Assembly: GCF_009601505.1 (NCBI RefSeq)
Contig: NZ_WITC01000124.1
Location: forward strand, 120,032-184,031
Length of the DNA stretch: 64,000 bases
Reading direction: 5' to 3'
DNA from: Sinorhizobium terangae
GTDB taxonomy: Bacteria; Pseudomonadota; Alphaproteobacteria; Rhizobiales; Rhizobiaceae
Shown here: piece after piece, positions 52,037 to 60,630 of the stretch
Position numbering within the stretch: position 1 is the stretch's first letter
How the letters are laid out: every line of letters starts with the position of its first letter
Made by a program: the position numbers and the translations under genes
Notes under the pieces: model-generated
Databases searched by the model: none
What the model was told of the DNA's origin: nothing
Seen by the model: the letters and a program-made list of their open reading frames with translations, nothing else

Positions 52037-52519
52037 ATGACTGCAGCGACCGACATCAAGCCCGCCGACGAGCGCGAACTGGTGCTCACCCGCCTTATCG
52101 ATGCGCCACGCGAAAAGGTTTATCGCGCCTTCACGGATGCCGAACTCTTGAAGCAATGGTTTGCACCCTTGCCGTGGACGATCACGGAAGCGGAGCTCGA
52201 TGTCAGGTCAGGCGGTACCAACCGGTTCGTTATGCGCTCCCCGGAGGGCGAACTCTATCCCAATCAGGGCGTCTATCTGGAGGTTGTTCCGAACGAGAAG
52301 CTGGTGCTGACCGACGCATATACGGAAGCCTGGAAGCCTTCGGAGAAACCCTTCATGACGGCGATCCTGACCTTCGAGGATGAAGACGGCAAGACCCGCT
52401 ACACGGCCCGCGCCCGCCACTGGAGCGCGGCGGACCGGGAGGCGCACGAAAAGATGGGCTTTCACGAGGGCTGGGGTCAATGCGCCGACCAGCTCGCCGC
52501 GCTTGTCGCAAACCTCTGA
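52037..52519 (+). CDS. SRPBCC/AHSA1 domain protein
   Basis: A 160-residue START-like (AHSA1) protein: LVLTRLIDAPREKVYRAFTD, LKQWFAPLPWTITEAELDVR and the C-terminal HEGWGQCADQLAALV are typical. The fold binds hydrophobic ligands; no specific role is known. The ATG at 52037 follows ggaggaattgg. It is 74 bases after the ECF42 gene on the same strand, so it may belong to its regulon; similar SRPBCC genes are common near DGPF/ECF loci. Confidence 0.87.
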   Translation: MTAATDIKPADERELVLTRLIDAPREKVYRAFTDAELLKQWFAPLPWTITEAELDVRSGGTNRFVMRSPEGELYPNQGVYLEVVPNEKLVLTDAYTEAWKPSEKPFMTAILTFEDEDGKTRYTARARHWSAADREAHEKMGFHEGWGQCADQLAALVANL

Positions 52520-52584
52520 CGCGAACGGGCGGTGGCCGACAGCGCCTTGCGTCTTGCAGGCACAAAGATCGAAGGAGATGAACC

Positions 52585-53448
52585 ATGTCCGACATCGGAA
52601 CGAGAACTGCCGCCGCCGACGAGATCCGTGCGGTGATCGAGGATTGGGCAGGCGCCATGCGCGAGAAAGACGCGCGTCGCGTGCTTGCCCACGGTACGCA
52701 GGATTGCCTCGTCTATTCGCTGGCGCCACCTCTTAAGGAAACGGCAGCGGGCGCCGAGGGCCTTGAGCAGTGGTTCTCGACCTGGAAAGGGCCGCTCGGC
52801 TACCAGCTTCAGGAACTGGAAATTTCGGCAGGCGGCGACGTCGCCTTCGCGACGGCGCTCACCCATCTCTCAGGCGAGAAGCTGGACGGTGAAAAGGCAG
52901 CGCTCTGGTTTCGCCAGACGCTGGGTTTGAGGCGCACCGAGAACGGATGGAAGATCGCCCACCAGCACGAATCGGTGCCCTTCTACATGGACGGGAGCTT
53001 CAAGGCGGCGATCGATCTCGATCCGAAGTCAGAGGTCGATTGGCAGGCTCCATCGCGCCCACCGATGGCTGGCGTCATCGCCTATCTTAACGTCCAGGAC
53101 GCGAATGCCACGGCGGAATTCTACGGCCGTGCCTTCGGCGCCAGGGAGGTGGACCGCAGATATGCCGAGGACGGCAAACGCCTCATCCACTGCCATCTGA
53201 CGATCAATGGCGGCGCGCTGATGCTGAACGATCCGTTCCCTGAATTCGGCTATCCCTGGAAGCCGCAGGAAGGCGTCGTCCTGCATCTCGTCGTCGACGA
53301 CGCGGATTTCTGGTGGAAGCGCGCCGTCGCCGCGGGGGCAGAGGTGACGATGCCTTTGGCGGTCGCCTTCTGGGGCGACTATTATGGCCAGCTCCGCGAT
53401 CCCTTCGGCGTCCTTTGGGCAATTGTCGCGCCAGTCAAAAAGGATTGA
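52585..53448 (+). CDS. SnoaL-like/VOC (PhnB-type) fusion protein
   Basis: A 287-residue two-domain protein. Residues about 10-135 are an NTF2/SnoaL-like domain (EIRAVIEDWAGAMREKDARRV ... LRRTENGWKIAHQHESVPFYM). Residues about 155-285 are a VOC/PhnB-like domain (IAYLNVQDANATAEFYGRAFG ... GALMLNDPFPEFG ... YYGQLRDPFGVLWAI). Both folds occur alone near DGPF genes; the fusion is less usual. Activity unknown. It follows the SRPBCC gene by 65 bases. Confidence 0.85.
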   Translation: MSDIGTRTAAADEIRAVIEDWAGAMREKDARRVLAHGTQDCLVYSLAPPLKETAAGAEGLEQWFSTWKGPLGYQLQELEISAGGDVAFATALTHLSGEKLDGEKAALWFRQTLGLRRTENGWKIAHQHESVPFYMDGSFKAAIDLDPKSEVDWQAPSRPPMAGVIAYLNVQDANATAEFYGRAFGAREVDRRYAEDGKRLIHCHLTINGGALMLNDPFPEFGYPWKPQEGVVLHLVVDDADFWWKRAVAAGAEVTMPLAVAFWGDYYGQLRDPFGVLWAIVAPVKKD

Positions 53449-53616
53449 CGCAGCGGCCTGCCGATTCTGGCCAACGAGCAGGCAACGTGCGGGACAAGCA
53501 TCATTCTTGGCCCGCACGAAACGAACTTGCAAAGTGCGCGCCGGAACAGAGCGCAATTTTCGCGGTTCATGCACTACCCTCGCGGGCAACTCTCCGATCC
53601 TGTCGAGCGAGCCAAT

Positions 53617-54231
53617 ATGATCCTTTACTACCAAACCCATTCGCCCTTTGCGCGCAAGGCACTCGTTTTCGCCCACGAAGCCGGGCTTGCGGGCCGGATC
53701 GAGGTCATTCACCACGAAACGAGCCCGACACGACGCAATGAGCGGGTTTATGCCGAAAACCCACTCGGAAAGGTTCCCGTGCTGCTTCGCGCAGGCGGAC
53801 CAGCGATCTTCGATTCCGATGTGATATGTGCTTATCTCGACACTCTTCATGACGGCAGGAGGCTCATTCCAGAAAGTGGCGAGGTCCGCTGGAACGCCTT
53901 GGTTCTGCAGTCGGTCGCGCAAGGGCTGGCGCAAACCGCGATCAATCTCCGTTGGGAGACAGCCCGACGGCCGGAACAGCTGCGCTACGCGACACTTCGC
54001 GACGGTCTCGTCGAAAAAATCGAAGCTACCTATGACTGGCTGGAAACCGCGCTGGACCCGACGGTGCCGCTTCATGTCGGTCATATCGCGCTGGCGACGA
54101 CCCTCTCCTGGATGGAGTTCCGCGACTTGCCGTCGTTTCGCGCTCGGCCGAAGCTAAGTCGATGGATCAACGAATTCGAGCAAAGGCCTTCGATGCTGGC
54201 GACGCCGCTCTTCGGCGAGACACATGATTGA
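53617..54231 (+). CDS. Glutathione S-transferase family protein
   Basis: A 204-residue GST: N-terminal thioredoxin half (MILYYQTHSPFARKALVFAHEAGL, NPLGKVPVLLRAGGPAIFDSDVI with the cis-proline and glutathione-binding Asp/Ser) and a helical C-terminal half (VGHIALATTLSWMEFRDLP, the GST N-capping region). The ATG at 53617 begins the fold; upstream starts are unlikely. It is convergent with hemW. Together with the SRPBCC, VOC and ECF42 genes it forms a stress-like cluster. Confidence 0.85.
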   Translation: MILYYQTHSPFARKALVFAHEAGLAGRIEVIHHETSPTRRNERVYAENPLGKVPVLLRAGGPAIFDSDVICAYLDTLHDGRRLIPESGEVRWNALVLQSVAQGLAQTAINLRWETARRPEQLRYATLRDGLVEKIEATYDWLETALDPTVPLHVGHIALATTLSWMEFRDLPSFRARPKLSRWINEFEQRPSMLATPLFGETHD

Positions 54232-54255
54232 CCGCCCTCGCATCCCGGTTTCGTG

Positions 54256-55437
54256 TCAGCAGGCGAGGTCGGCGACCACCGCGTCGAGGATCAGCATGCC
54301 GGCCGGCGTGCAGCGCAGCCGCGAATTGCCGAGCCGTTCGATGAAACCGTGTTCGATCAGGAACTGTTCACGATCCGGATCGGGATCGCGGCCGGAAAGG
54401 CTCTGCCAGCGAGCGAGATCCACACCTTCCCTGAGCCGAAGGCCCATCAACAGGAGTTCGTCGGCCTGGGCTTCAAGGTCCAGCAGTTCGCGCTCGATCA
54501 TGCCATGGCCGTGCTCTTCGACGAGGCGGAGCCATTCTTCGGGCTTTCGTTCCGTCGCTGTCGCCACCTTGGCGCCGCCGATCGTCAGCCGTCCATGGGC
54601 GCCGGGGCCGATACCCGCATAGTCGCCATAACGCCAATAGGTGAGATTGTGCCGGCTTTCCGCCCCCGGCCGTGCGTGATTGGACACTTCATAGGCCGGC
54701 ATGCCGATTGCCGCGGTAATCTCCTGCGTCGCCTCATAGAGCACGGCCGACTGCTCGCCGTCCGGAACGACGAGCTTCCCGGCCTTGTGTAGTCCGTAGA
54801 AGGGCGTGCCTTCCTCGATCGTCAATTGATAGAGCGAGAGATGGTCGACCGCATAGGAGACCGCCTCCTTCAGTTCGCGCTCCCACTCCTCGACGGTCTG
54901 GTTCGGGCGGGCATAGATCAGGTCGAAAGACATGCGCGGAAAAATTTCCCGCGCCAACCGGACCGCCTTCAGCGCGTCCTCGACATTGTGGAGACGCCCC
55001 AGGAATCTCAGGTCGCGATCATTGAGCGCCTGTACGCCGAGCGAGACGCGGTTGACGCCGGCGGCACGATAGCCGTGGAAGCGCGTTGCCTCGACGCTCG
55101 ATGGATTGGCCTCCATCGTGATCTCGATGCCATCCGGCACGTGCCAATGGCTAGCAATCCCGTTCAGGATTGCATCGACGGTCGCCGGATCCATCAGCGA
55201 CGGCGTGCCGCCGCCCATGAAGATGCTGGTGACCGTTCGCGGACCCGAGAGTTCGCGGGCCTCAGCCATTTCCCGCAGAAAGGCCGCGACGAAGCGCGGC
55301 TGGTCTACCGGCTGATGGCGCACATGGCTGTTGAAGTCGCAATAGGGGCACTTTGCCGCGCAAAATGGCCAGTGCACATAGACCCCGAAGCCGGGATCCA
55401 TGCCGTCACCGATCGCCGAGAGCGGGGTCACATGCAT
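54256..55437 (-). CDS. hemW: HemW, radical SAM haem chaperone
   Basis: A 393-residue radical SAM protein formerly called a coproporphyrinogen oxidase; HemW binds haem and delivers it to target proteins. The cluster motif is CAAKCPYCDFNSHVRH; later GGGTPSLMD and RVSLGVQALNDRDLRFLGR, then LIYARPNQTVEEW, and a C-terminal HemN/W domain follow. It starts 12 bases after the rdgB stop; an ATG at 55401 is possible. Fourth gene of a rph-VOC-rdgB-hemW run. Confidence 0.93.
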   Translation of the reverse strand: MHVTPLSAIGDGMDPGFGVYVHWPFCAAKCPYCDFNSHVRHQPVDQPRFVAAFLREMAEARELSGPRTVTSIFMGGGTPSLMDPATVDAILNGIASHWHVPDGIEITMEANPSSVEATRFHGYRAAGVNRVSLGVQALNDRDLRFLGRLHNVEDALKAVRLAREIFPRMSFDLIYARPNQTVEEWERELKEAVSYAVDHLSLYQLTIEEGTPFYGLHKAGKLVVPDGEQSAVLYEATQEITAAIGMPAYEVSNHARPGAESRHNLTYWRYGDYAGIGPGAHGRLTIGGAKVATATERKPEEWLRLVEEHGHGMIERELLDLEAQADELLLMGLRLREGVDLARWQSLSGRDPDPDREQFLIEHGFIERLGNSRLRCTPAGMLILDAVVADLAC

Positions 55438-55449
55438 TGCATTCGTCTT

Positions 55450-56094
55450 TCAGGCGCCGAGGCAGGTTTCGGCGAACAGCTTGAAGGCGCGGGCGCGGTG
55501 CGAAAGGGCGCTCGCGTCGCCAGGCTTCCAGCCATGCTTCTCTTCCGCGGTCATCTCGCCAAAGGTGGTGTCGTAGCCCGTCGGTTGAAAGACCGGGTCA
55601 TAGCCGAATCCGCTCGTTCCGCGCGGCGGCCAGACGACCTGACCTTCGACCTCGCCGCGAAAGAGCTCGACATGACCGTCCGGCCAGGCAAGGCAAAGCA
55701 CGGAGACGAAGCGCGCGGTCCGACTCTCGGGCGTCACCGCGCCTTTCTCCTTGAGCGCCTTTTCGACCTTTTCCATCGCCATGCCGAAGTCGCGGCTGCC
55801 GTCTTCGCGCTCGGCCCAATTGGCGGTGTAGACGCCCGGCGCGCCATCGAGGGCATCGATTGCGAGGCCGGAATCGTCCGAAAGCGCCGGCAGGCCGGAG
55901 GCCCTTGCCGAGGCAAGCGCCTTGATCGTCGCGTTTTCCTCAAACGTCGTGCCGGTCTCCTCCGGCTCGATGAAGTTGAGATCGGCGGCCGATTTCGCCT
56001 CGAAGCCGAGCGGACCGATCAGGTCGCGGATTTCGCGGATCTTGCCGGCATTGTGGCTCGCGACGACGAGCGTCTTGTCATCCAGTTTGCGCAT
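55450..56094 (-). CDS. rdgB: dITP/XTP pyrophosphatase RdgB
   Basis: Hydrolyses non-canonical purine nucleotides to prevent their incorporation into DNA. The 214-residue protein opens with LVVASHNAGKIREIRDLI (substrate loop) and has NATIKALASARASGLPALSDDSGLAIDAL and GTSGFGYDPVFQPTGYD, all HAM1/RdgB motifs. It lies between the VOC gene and hemW on one strand. Confidence 0.95.
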   Translation of the reverse strand: MRKLDDKTLVVASHNAGKIREIRDLIGPLGFEAKSAADLNFIEPEETGTTFEENATIKALASARASGLPALSDDSGLAIDALDGAPGVYTANWAEREDGSRDFGMAMEKVEKALKEKGAVTPESRTARFVSVLCLAWPDGHVELFRGEVEGQVVWPPRGTSGFGYDPVFQPTGYDTTFGEMTAEEKHGWKPGDASALSHRARAFKLFAETCLGA

Positions 56095-56130
56095 TCTTTT
56101 TCTGTTCCATCAAGGCGGCTGCAGCCGCAT

Positions 56131-56550
56131 TCAATCAATCGCCCAGAGGCCCGGCTCCGCGCATTCCAGGCTGTTGCCGGCCGGGTCGCGGAAGTAGAAG
56201 GAGCGGGCGCCGTTGGGCCAGCGGATGTCCGCTTCGATTGGAATACCGGCGGCTTCGAGTTTTTCCTTCCATGCGTCGAGCGCCTGCGCGGCGACCCGGA
56301 AGCACATGTGCCCCTTGCCCGTCGTCCCGTGGGGCGGCACGGGGAGCGCCGCCCCGGCCGGTGGCGGCTTGATTGTTTCGGCGGGATTGAAGATCAGGAG
56401 TATGCCTGCGCCGCAGCGGAAGAACACGTGCCGATTGCCGGCACGGGTGATCCGCTGCAAGCCGAGCAGCGTACCGTAAAAGGCCTCGGCGCGATCGAGA
56501 TCCTCCGCATAGAGCGCAGTTTCGAGAATGCCTTCCAGCGCCGGGGTCAA
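56131..56550 (-). CDS. VOC family (glyoxalase/bleomycin resistance-like) protein
   Basis: A 139-residue vicinal-oxygen-chelate protein with two beta-alpha-beta modules: ILETALYAEDLDRAEAFYGTLLGL and KGHMCFRVAAQALDAWKEKLEA ... YFRDPAGNSLECAEPGLW (metal Glu in SLECAE). The TTG at 56550 follows GGAAAGGACGAGA, 16 bases after the rph stop; a longer frame from 56598 would overlap rph. Substrate unknown. Confidence 0.82.
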   Translation of the reverse strand: MTPALEGILETALYAEDLDRAEAFYGTLLGLQRITRAGNRHVFFRCGAGILLIFNPAETIKPPPAGAALPVPPHGTTGKGHMCFRVAAQALDAWKEKLEAAGIPIEADIRWPNGARSFYFRDPAGNSLECAEPGLWAID

Positions 56551-56566
56551 ATCTCGTCCTTTCCGA

Positions 56567-57286
56567 TCAGCCAGCGATTGCCTGCTTCTGCAGCGCAATG
56601 AGTTCGGCGATGCCGTTCTTGGCGAGCGACATCAGGCTTGCGAATTCCTCTTCGCTGAAGGGTTTGCCCTCGGCCGTTCCCTGGATCTCGACGAGGCCGC
56701 CGCTGCCGGTCATGACGAAATTGGCATCCGTCTCGGCGGCGGAATCTTCGAGATAGTCGAGGTCGATCACCGCCTGGTTGGCGAAGATACCGCAGGAAAT
56801 GGCAGCGACGTGGTCCTTGAGCACGCGTTCGACCTTGACCATGTTGCGCGCCTCCATCCACTTCAGACAGTCATGGAGCGCGATCCAGGCGCCGGTAATC
56901 GAGGCTGTGCGCGTGCCGCCGTCTGCCTGGATGACGTCGCAATCGATCGAGATCTGACGTTCGCCGAGTGCCGGCAGATCGACGACGGCGCGGAGCGACC
57001 GTCCGATCAGCCGCTGGATCTCCTGCGTGCGGCCGCTCTGCTTTCCGCTCGCCGCCTCACGCTTCATCCGCTCGCCGGTCGCACGCGGCAGCATGCCGTA
57101 TTCGGCCGTGACCCACCCCTTGCCGCCATTGCGCAGCCAGGCGGGGACCTTTTCCTCTAGGCTCGCCGTGCACAGCACATGCGTGTCGCCGAAACGCACG
57201 AGGCAGGAACCTTCCGCATGCTTGGAAAAATTGCGCTCGAAGGAAACCTTGCGCATTTGGTCGGTTTTTCTGCCGGATGGCCGCAT
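56567..57286 (-). CDS. rph: Ribonuclease PH
   Basis: Phosphorolytic 3'-5' exoribonuclease that trims tRNA 3' ends. The 239-residue protein begins MRPSGRKTDQMRKVSFERNF and has VLCTASLEEKVPAWLRNGGKGWVTAEYGMLPRAT, the RSLRAVVDL stretch and DCDVIQADGGTRTASITGA with the catalytic aspartates. The ATG at 57286 follows AGGAGTTGACG. Divergent from hrcA, a standard alphaproteobacterial arrangement. Confidence 0.96.
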   Translation of the reverse strand: MRPSGRKTDQMRKVSFERNFSKHAEGSCLVRFGDTHVLCTASLEEKVPAWLRNGGKGWVTAEYGMLPRATGERMKREAASGKQSGRTQEIQRLIGRSLRAVVDLPALGERQISIDCDVIQADGGTRTASITGAWIALHDCLKWMEARNMVKVERVLKDHVAAISCGIFANQAVIDLDYLEDSAAETDANFVMTGSGGLVEIQGTAEGKPFSEEEFASLMSLAKNGIAELIALQKQAIAG

Positions 57287-57443
57287 CGTCAACTCCTGTT
57301 TTCTCTGCTGAGCCTTCTAGAGCATGGCGGACGCAAAGGGAACCGGCAGATATCGGCCGGGGGGATTGATTTTTCCCTTTTGCCATAACCGGCGCGGCCC
57401 ACTATATTTCAGCTTGATAGGAATGACTGCTGCACGGAGTGAT

Positions 57444-58523
57444 ATGGTACTGCGCAATTCCGGAGCGAGAGAGATCGCGGCGGCGCTGGATGAGCGTTCC
57501 GGTGAAATCTTTCGCCGCATTGTGGAGACCTACCTGGAGAGCGGTGAGCCGCTCGGGTCGCGCAATCTGTCGCGGCTGCTGCCAATGTCGCTTTCACCGG
57601 CTTCCGTGCGCAATGTGATGAGCGACCTCGAGCATCTTGGCCTCATCTACTCGCCCCATGTCAGCGCCGGCCGCCTCCCGACCCAGACGGGTCTGCGCTT
57701 CTTCGTCGACGCTTTCATGCAGGTCGGAAACCTTTCGGCGGAGGAGCGCGCTTCGATCGAACGGCAGGTTCGCCGGGGCGATCGGGACCAGCCGGTGGAA
57801 AGTCTGCTCGCCGAGGCGAGCCAGATGCTTTCGGGCATGTCGCGCGGTGCGGGTCTCGTGATCACAACCAAGAGCGATCCGGTGCTGAAGCACGTCGAGT
57901 TCATCCGGCTGGCGCCGACCAAGGCGTTGGCGGTCCTCGTGGGCGAACACGATCAGGTCGAAAACCGCATCATCGAGCTGCCGGCGGGCGTCACGAGCGC
58001 GCAACTGACCGAGGCCGCCAATTTCCTGAATGCCCATCTTGGCGGGCAAACCATCGCCGAGGTGCGCGCGCAACTGCAAAAGCTGAAAGCCACCGTCCGC
58101 GGCGAGCTCGATATCCTGTCGCAGGACCTCGTCGAGCGGGGCTTGGCGATCTGGTCCGGCAGCGAAGGCGACGAAAAGCCGACGCGCCTTATCGTCCGTG
58201 GCCGCGCCAACCTGCTCGAGGGACTGGAAGGGGCCGAGGACATCGACCGCCTTCGCATGCTTTTCGACGACCTCGAAAAGAAGGACAGCCTGATCGAGCT
58301 TCTCGACCTCGCCGAGAGCGGCCCCGGCGTGCGCATCTTCATCGGATCGGAAAACAAGCTATTTTCGCTCTCCGGCTCGTCGCTGATCGTCGCGCCTTAT
58401 CGTGACAGCGACGACCACATTGTCGGCGCGGTCGGCGTCATTGGCCCGACCCGACTCAATTATTCGCGGATCGTCCCTATGGTCGATTACACGGCGCAGT
58501 TGATGTCGCGCCTGTCGCGTTGA
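57444..58523 (+). CDS. hrcA: Heat-inducible transcription repressor HrcA
   Basis: HrcA represses groESL/dnaK-class operons through CIRCE elements. The 359-residue protein has an N-terminal winged helix (SGEIFRRIVETYLESGEPLGSRNL and SLSPASVRNVMSDLEHLGLI, then SPHVSAGRLPTQTGLRFFVD) and a GAF-like middle (GPGVRIFIGSENKLFSLSG) and C-terminal IGPTRLNYSRIVPMVDYTA. The ATG at 57444 follows GGAGTGAT; an in-frame ATG at 57423 is also possible. No CIRCE element is seen upstream. Confidence 0.93.
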   Translation: MVLRNSGAREIAAALDERSGEIFRRIVETYLESGEPLGSRNLSRLLPMSLSPASVRNVMSDLEHLGLIYSPHVSAGRLPTQTGLRFFVDAFMQVGNLSAEERASIERQVRRGDRDQPVESLLAEASQMLSGMSRGAGLVITTKSDPVLKHVEFIRLAPTKALAVLVGEHDQVENRIIELPAGVTSAQLTEAANFLNAHLGGQTIAEVRAQLQKLKATVRGELDILSQDLVERGLAIWSGSEGDEKPTRLIVRGRANLLEGLEGAEDIDRLRMLFDDLEKKDSLIELLDLAESGPGVRIFIGSENKLFSLSGSSLIVAPYRDSDDHIVGAVGVIGPTRLNYSRIVPMVDYTAQLMSRLSR

Positions 58524-58554
58524 AGCGGCAATTCCGGCTTAGCGGCATTCCACC

Positions 58555-58583
58555 CTTGATTTTTCGACCCCAAACCTCGATAT
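58555..58583 (+). promoter_or_regulatory. Possible RpoH-type promoter of grpE
   Basis: CTTGAT (58555-58560), a 15-base spacer, then CTCGATAT (58576-58583), close to the alphaproteobacterial heat-shock sigma-32 pattern CTTGAA-N15-17-CYATAT. It lies 95 bases upstream of the grpE ATG in the hrcA-grpE gap. Confidence 0.4.
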
Positions 58584-58677
58584 CGGCTTCAAATCCAGAC
58601 AAGACCAAGGTCGAGCAAAGCGGCTTGCGCTTGCTTGGCGATGTCGAAGACAGAAAAGAGACATTCCGGAGAACGTC

Positions 58678-59301
58678 ATGACCGACGACACGAACAAACA
58701 CGGACCTGAGGCGACTGCGGCAGAAGAACCTGTGAACACCGCCACGCCGGAGGCGGAGGTGCAGGAAGTCGAGCCTGCTGCGGCCACGCCGGATCCGCTG
58801 GAGCTCGCCAAGGCGGAGAATGCGGAGCTGCGCGACAAATACCTGCGCCTGGCCGCCGAGATGGACAATCTGCGCCGTCGCACCGAGCGTGACGTCAAGG
58901 ATGCCAAGTCGTACTCGGTCGCCGGCTTCGCGCGCGACATGCTGGCCGTGTCCGACAACCTGCGTCGCGCCCTCGAGGCGATCCCGCCCGAAGCGAAGGA
59001 AGCGGGTGAAGCGGGGCTCAATGCCCTGATCGAAGGCGTGGAAATGACCGAGCGCTCGATGCTCGCAGCGCTGGAGCGTCATGGTGTGAAGAAGCTCGAT
59101 CCGACCGGTCAGAAGTTCGATCCGAACTTCCATCAGGCGATGTTCGAAGTGCCGAACGCCGAGGTTCCAAACAACACGGTCGTCCAGGTCATCCAGGCGG
59201 GCTATGTCATCGGCGAGCGCGTGTTGCGCCCGGCGATGGTCGGCGTTTCCAAGGGCGGCCCCAAGGCCGCCGCGACCGAAAACGGCACGCCGTCGGCCTG
59301 A
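58678..59301 (+). CDS. grpE: GrpE, nucleotide exchange factor of DnaK
   Basis: GrpE releases ADP from DnaK during chaperone cycles. The 207-residue protein has an acidic, disordered N-terminus (residues 1-45), a long coiled coil (LAKAENAELRDKYLRLAAEMDNLRRRTERDV) and the C-terminal beta domain (GQKFDPNFHQAMFEV ... VIQAGYVIGERVLRPAMVGVSKG). It follows hrcA by 154 bases with gagaacgtc before the ATG and ends in a long hairpin terminator. Confidence 0.96.
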   Translation: MTDDTNKHGPEATAAEEPVNTATPEAEVQEVEPAAATPDPLELAKAENAELRDKYLRLAAEMDNLRRRTERDVKDAKSYSVAGFARDMLAVSDNLRRALEAIPPEAKEAGEAGLNALIEGVEMTERSMLAALERHGVKKLDPTGQKFDPNFHQAMFEVPNAEVPNNTVVQVIQAGYVIGERVLRPAMVGVSKGGPKAAATENGTPSA

Positions 59302-59327
59302 GCCTGCCGGTAAGTTGAGGAAATTTG

Positions 59328-59360
59328 AAACGCCGCGCCTCCTTTGGAGGTGCGGCGTTT
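59328..59360. terminator. Fifteen-base-pair hairpin ending grpE and the convergent oxidase gene
   Basis: Stem aaacgccgcgcctcc (59328-59342) and ggaggtgcggcgttt (59346-59360) with one G-T pair and a ttt loop. It lies 27 bases past grpE and 18 bases past the convergent gene, so it can act on both strands. Confidence 0.8.
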
Positions 59361-59378
59361 GTCGTTTGACCGATCCGC

Positions 59379-60614
59379 TCAGGCAAACAGCTGCCGGAGA
59401 TGATCGTTGAGGAAGCGGCCTTCGGGATCGACCCGGGCGCGGAGCGCGCGGAAATCGCCGGCGCGCGGATAGAGCGCCGTCACGTCCTCGGCCCCAAGGA
59501 AGTGCAGCTTGCCCCAGTGCGGTCGCGAGCCGTACTGGCGCAGGATCGTGTCGACGTCCTTCAGGTATTCCCAGTAGTCGGTGCCGGGCTCGCCCGAGAC
59601 CGACAGCGTGATCGAATCCTGCTCGTAGAACGGGCTGATCCAGCCGGAATCGCCTGCCGTGAAGCGATACTCGATCGGATAGATGCAGGTCGGATGCTTT
59701 TCGAGCATCAGCTTGCGCACCGCCCGGACGGCATCCTTGCCGTGCGCGACGGGGACCGCATATTCGAGTTCGTGGAAGTTGGGTACGTATTCGATCGGGT
59801 AGATTTCGGAGGAATAGGCGATCTTTTCGAAGGCCTGCTCCATCGGCGGCCGGTCGGTGATGTCGATCACCTTCATCTCGCAGACGTCGGACGTCTTGCT
59901 GGTGGTAGAAACCGCAGCCGTGTCCGGCAGGCAGTAGCAATGCCGGCTTTCGGGCACCGGGCACCAGAAGAAGCCGAAATGGCGGTGCTTGGCGGCAAGC
60001 TCGTCGTGCTGTTCCATGCACTCGTCGAAGTCGCAGCGCCAGAGCTTCTCATGCAGATTGTAGGCGTCCATCGTCTGAAGGGTGATTTCAGAGATCACTC
60101 CGAGCATGCCTACGGAAACACGTGCGGCTTCCAGGAGGTCCGGCGTCGTCTCGTCGACGACGAGAATGCTGCCGTCGGGCTGGACGAGGCGCATGCCGAC
60201 GATCTGCGAGGCCATGTTTCCGAGCTTGGCGCCGGTGCCGTGCGTGCCTGTCGTCAGCGCACCGGCAAGGGCCTGGCTGTCGATATCTCCCTGGTTGATG
60301 AGTGAAAGCCCGCTCGATTTCAGGACCTTGCCGAGCTGATTGATCGTCGTCCCCGCCTTGACGGAGACCCGCTTGCGCGCCCGGTCGATGTTGACCACGC
60401 CCTGCATGCCGGAAAGCGTAAGCAGCAGCCCGCTTGTTGCGACGACCGGGGTGAACGAGTGGCCCGATCCGGCGCAGCGGACATTGAGTCCGAGCGCGGT
60501 TGCCTCCCGGACCATTTCGGCAAGCGCCGCTTCGCTCTCCGGTGCGCCCTTGTGGCGCACGATGCATGATTGGTTTCCGACCCAGTTGCGCCAGTGGCCG
60601 CCCGAATCCAGCAT
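59379..60614 (-). CDS. D-arabinono-1,4-lactone oxidase-family FAD-dependent oxidoreductase
   Basis: A 411-residue VAO/ALO flavoprotein. The FAD domain reads NVRCAGSGHSFTPVVATSGLLL, the TTGTHGTGAKLG loop, and VSVGMLGVISEITLQ; the C-terminal ALO domain has HWGKLHFL (active HWGK) and RARVDPEGRFLNDHLRQLF. Family members oxidise aldonolactones or sugar alcohols; exact substrate unknown. The gene is adjacent to and upstream-linked with an SDR gene (16 bases), suggesting a short sugar/polyol oxidation operon. Confidence 0.88.
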   Translation of the reverse strand: MLDSGGHWRNWVGNQSCIVRHKGAPESEAALAEMVREATALGLNVRCAGSGHSFTPVVATSGLLLTLSGMQGVVNIDRARKRVSVKAGTTINQLGKVLKSSGLSLINQGDIDSQALAGALTTGTHGTGAKLGNMASQIVGMRLVQPDGSILVVDETTPDLLEAARVSVGMLGVISEITLQTMDAYNLHEKLWRCDFDECMEQHDELAAKHRHFGFFWCPVPESRHCYCLPDTAAVSTTSKTSDVCEMKVIDITDRPPMEQAFEKIAYSSEIYPIEYVPNFHELEYAVPVAHGKDAVRAVRKLMLEKHPTCIYPIEYRFTAGDSGWISPFYEQDSITLSVSGEPGTDYWEYLKDVDTILRQYGSRPHWGKLHFLGAEDVTALYPRAGDFRALRARVDPEGRFLNDHLRQLFA

Positions 60615-60630
60615 TCCTGTCTCCCCTCTT

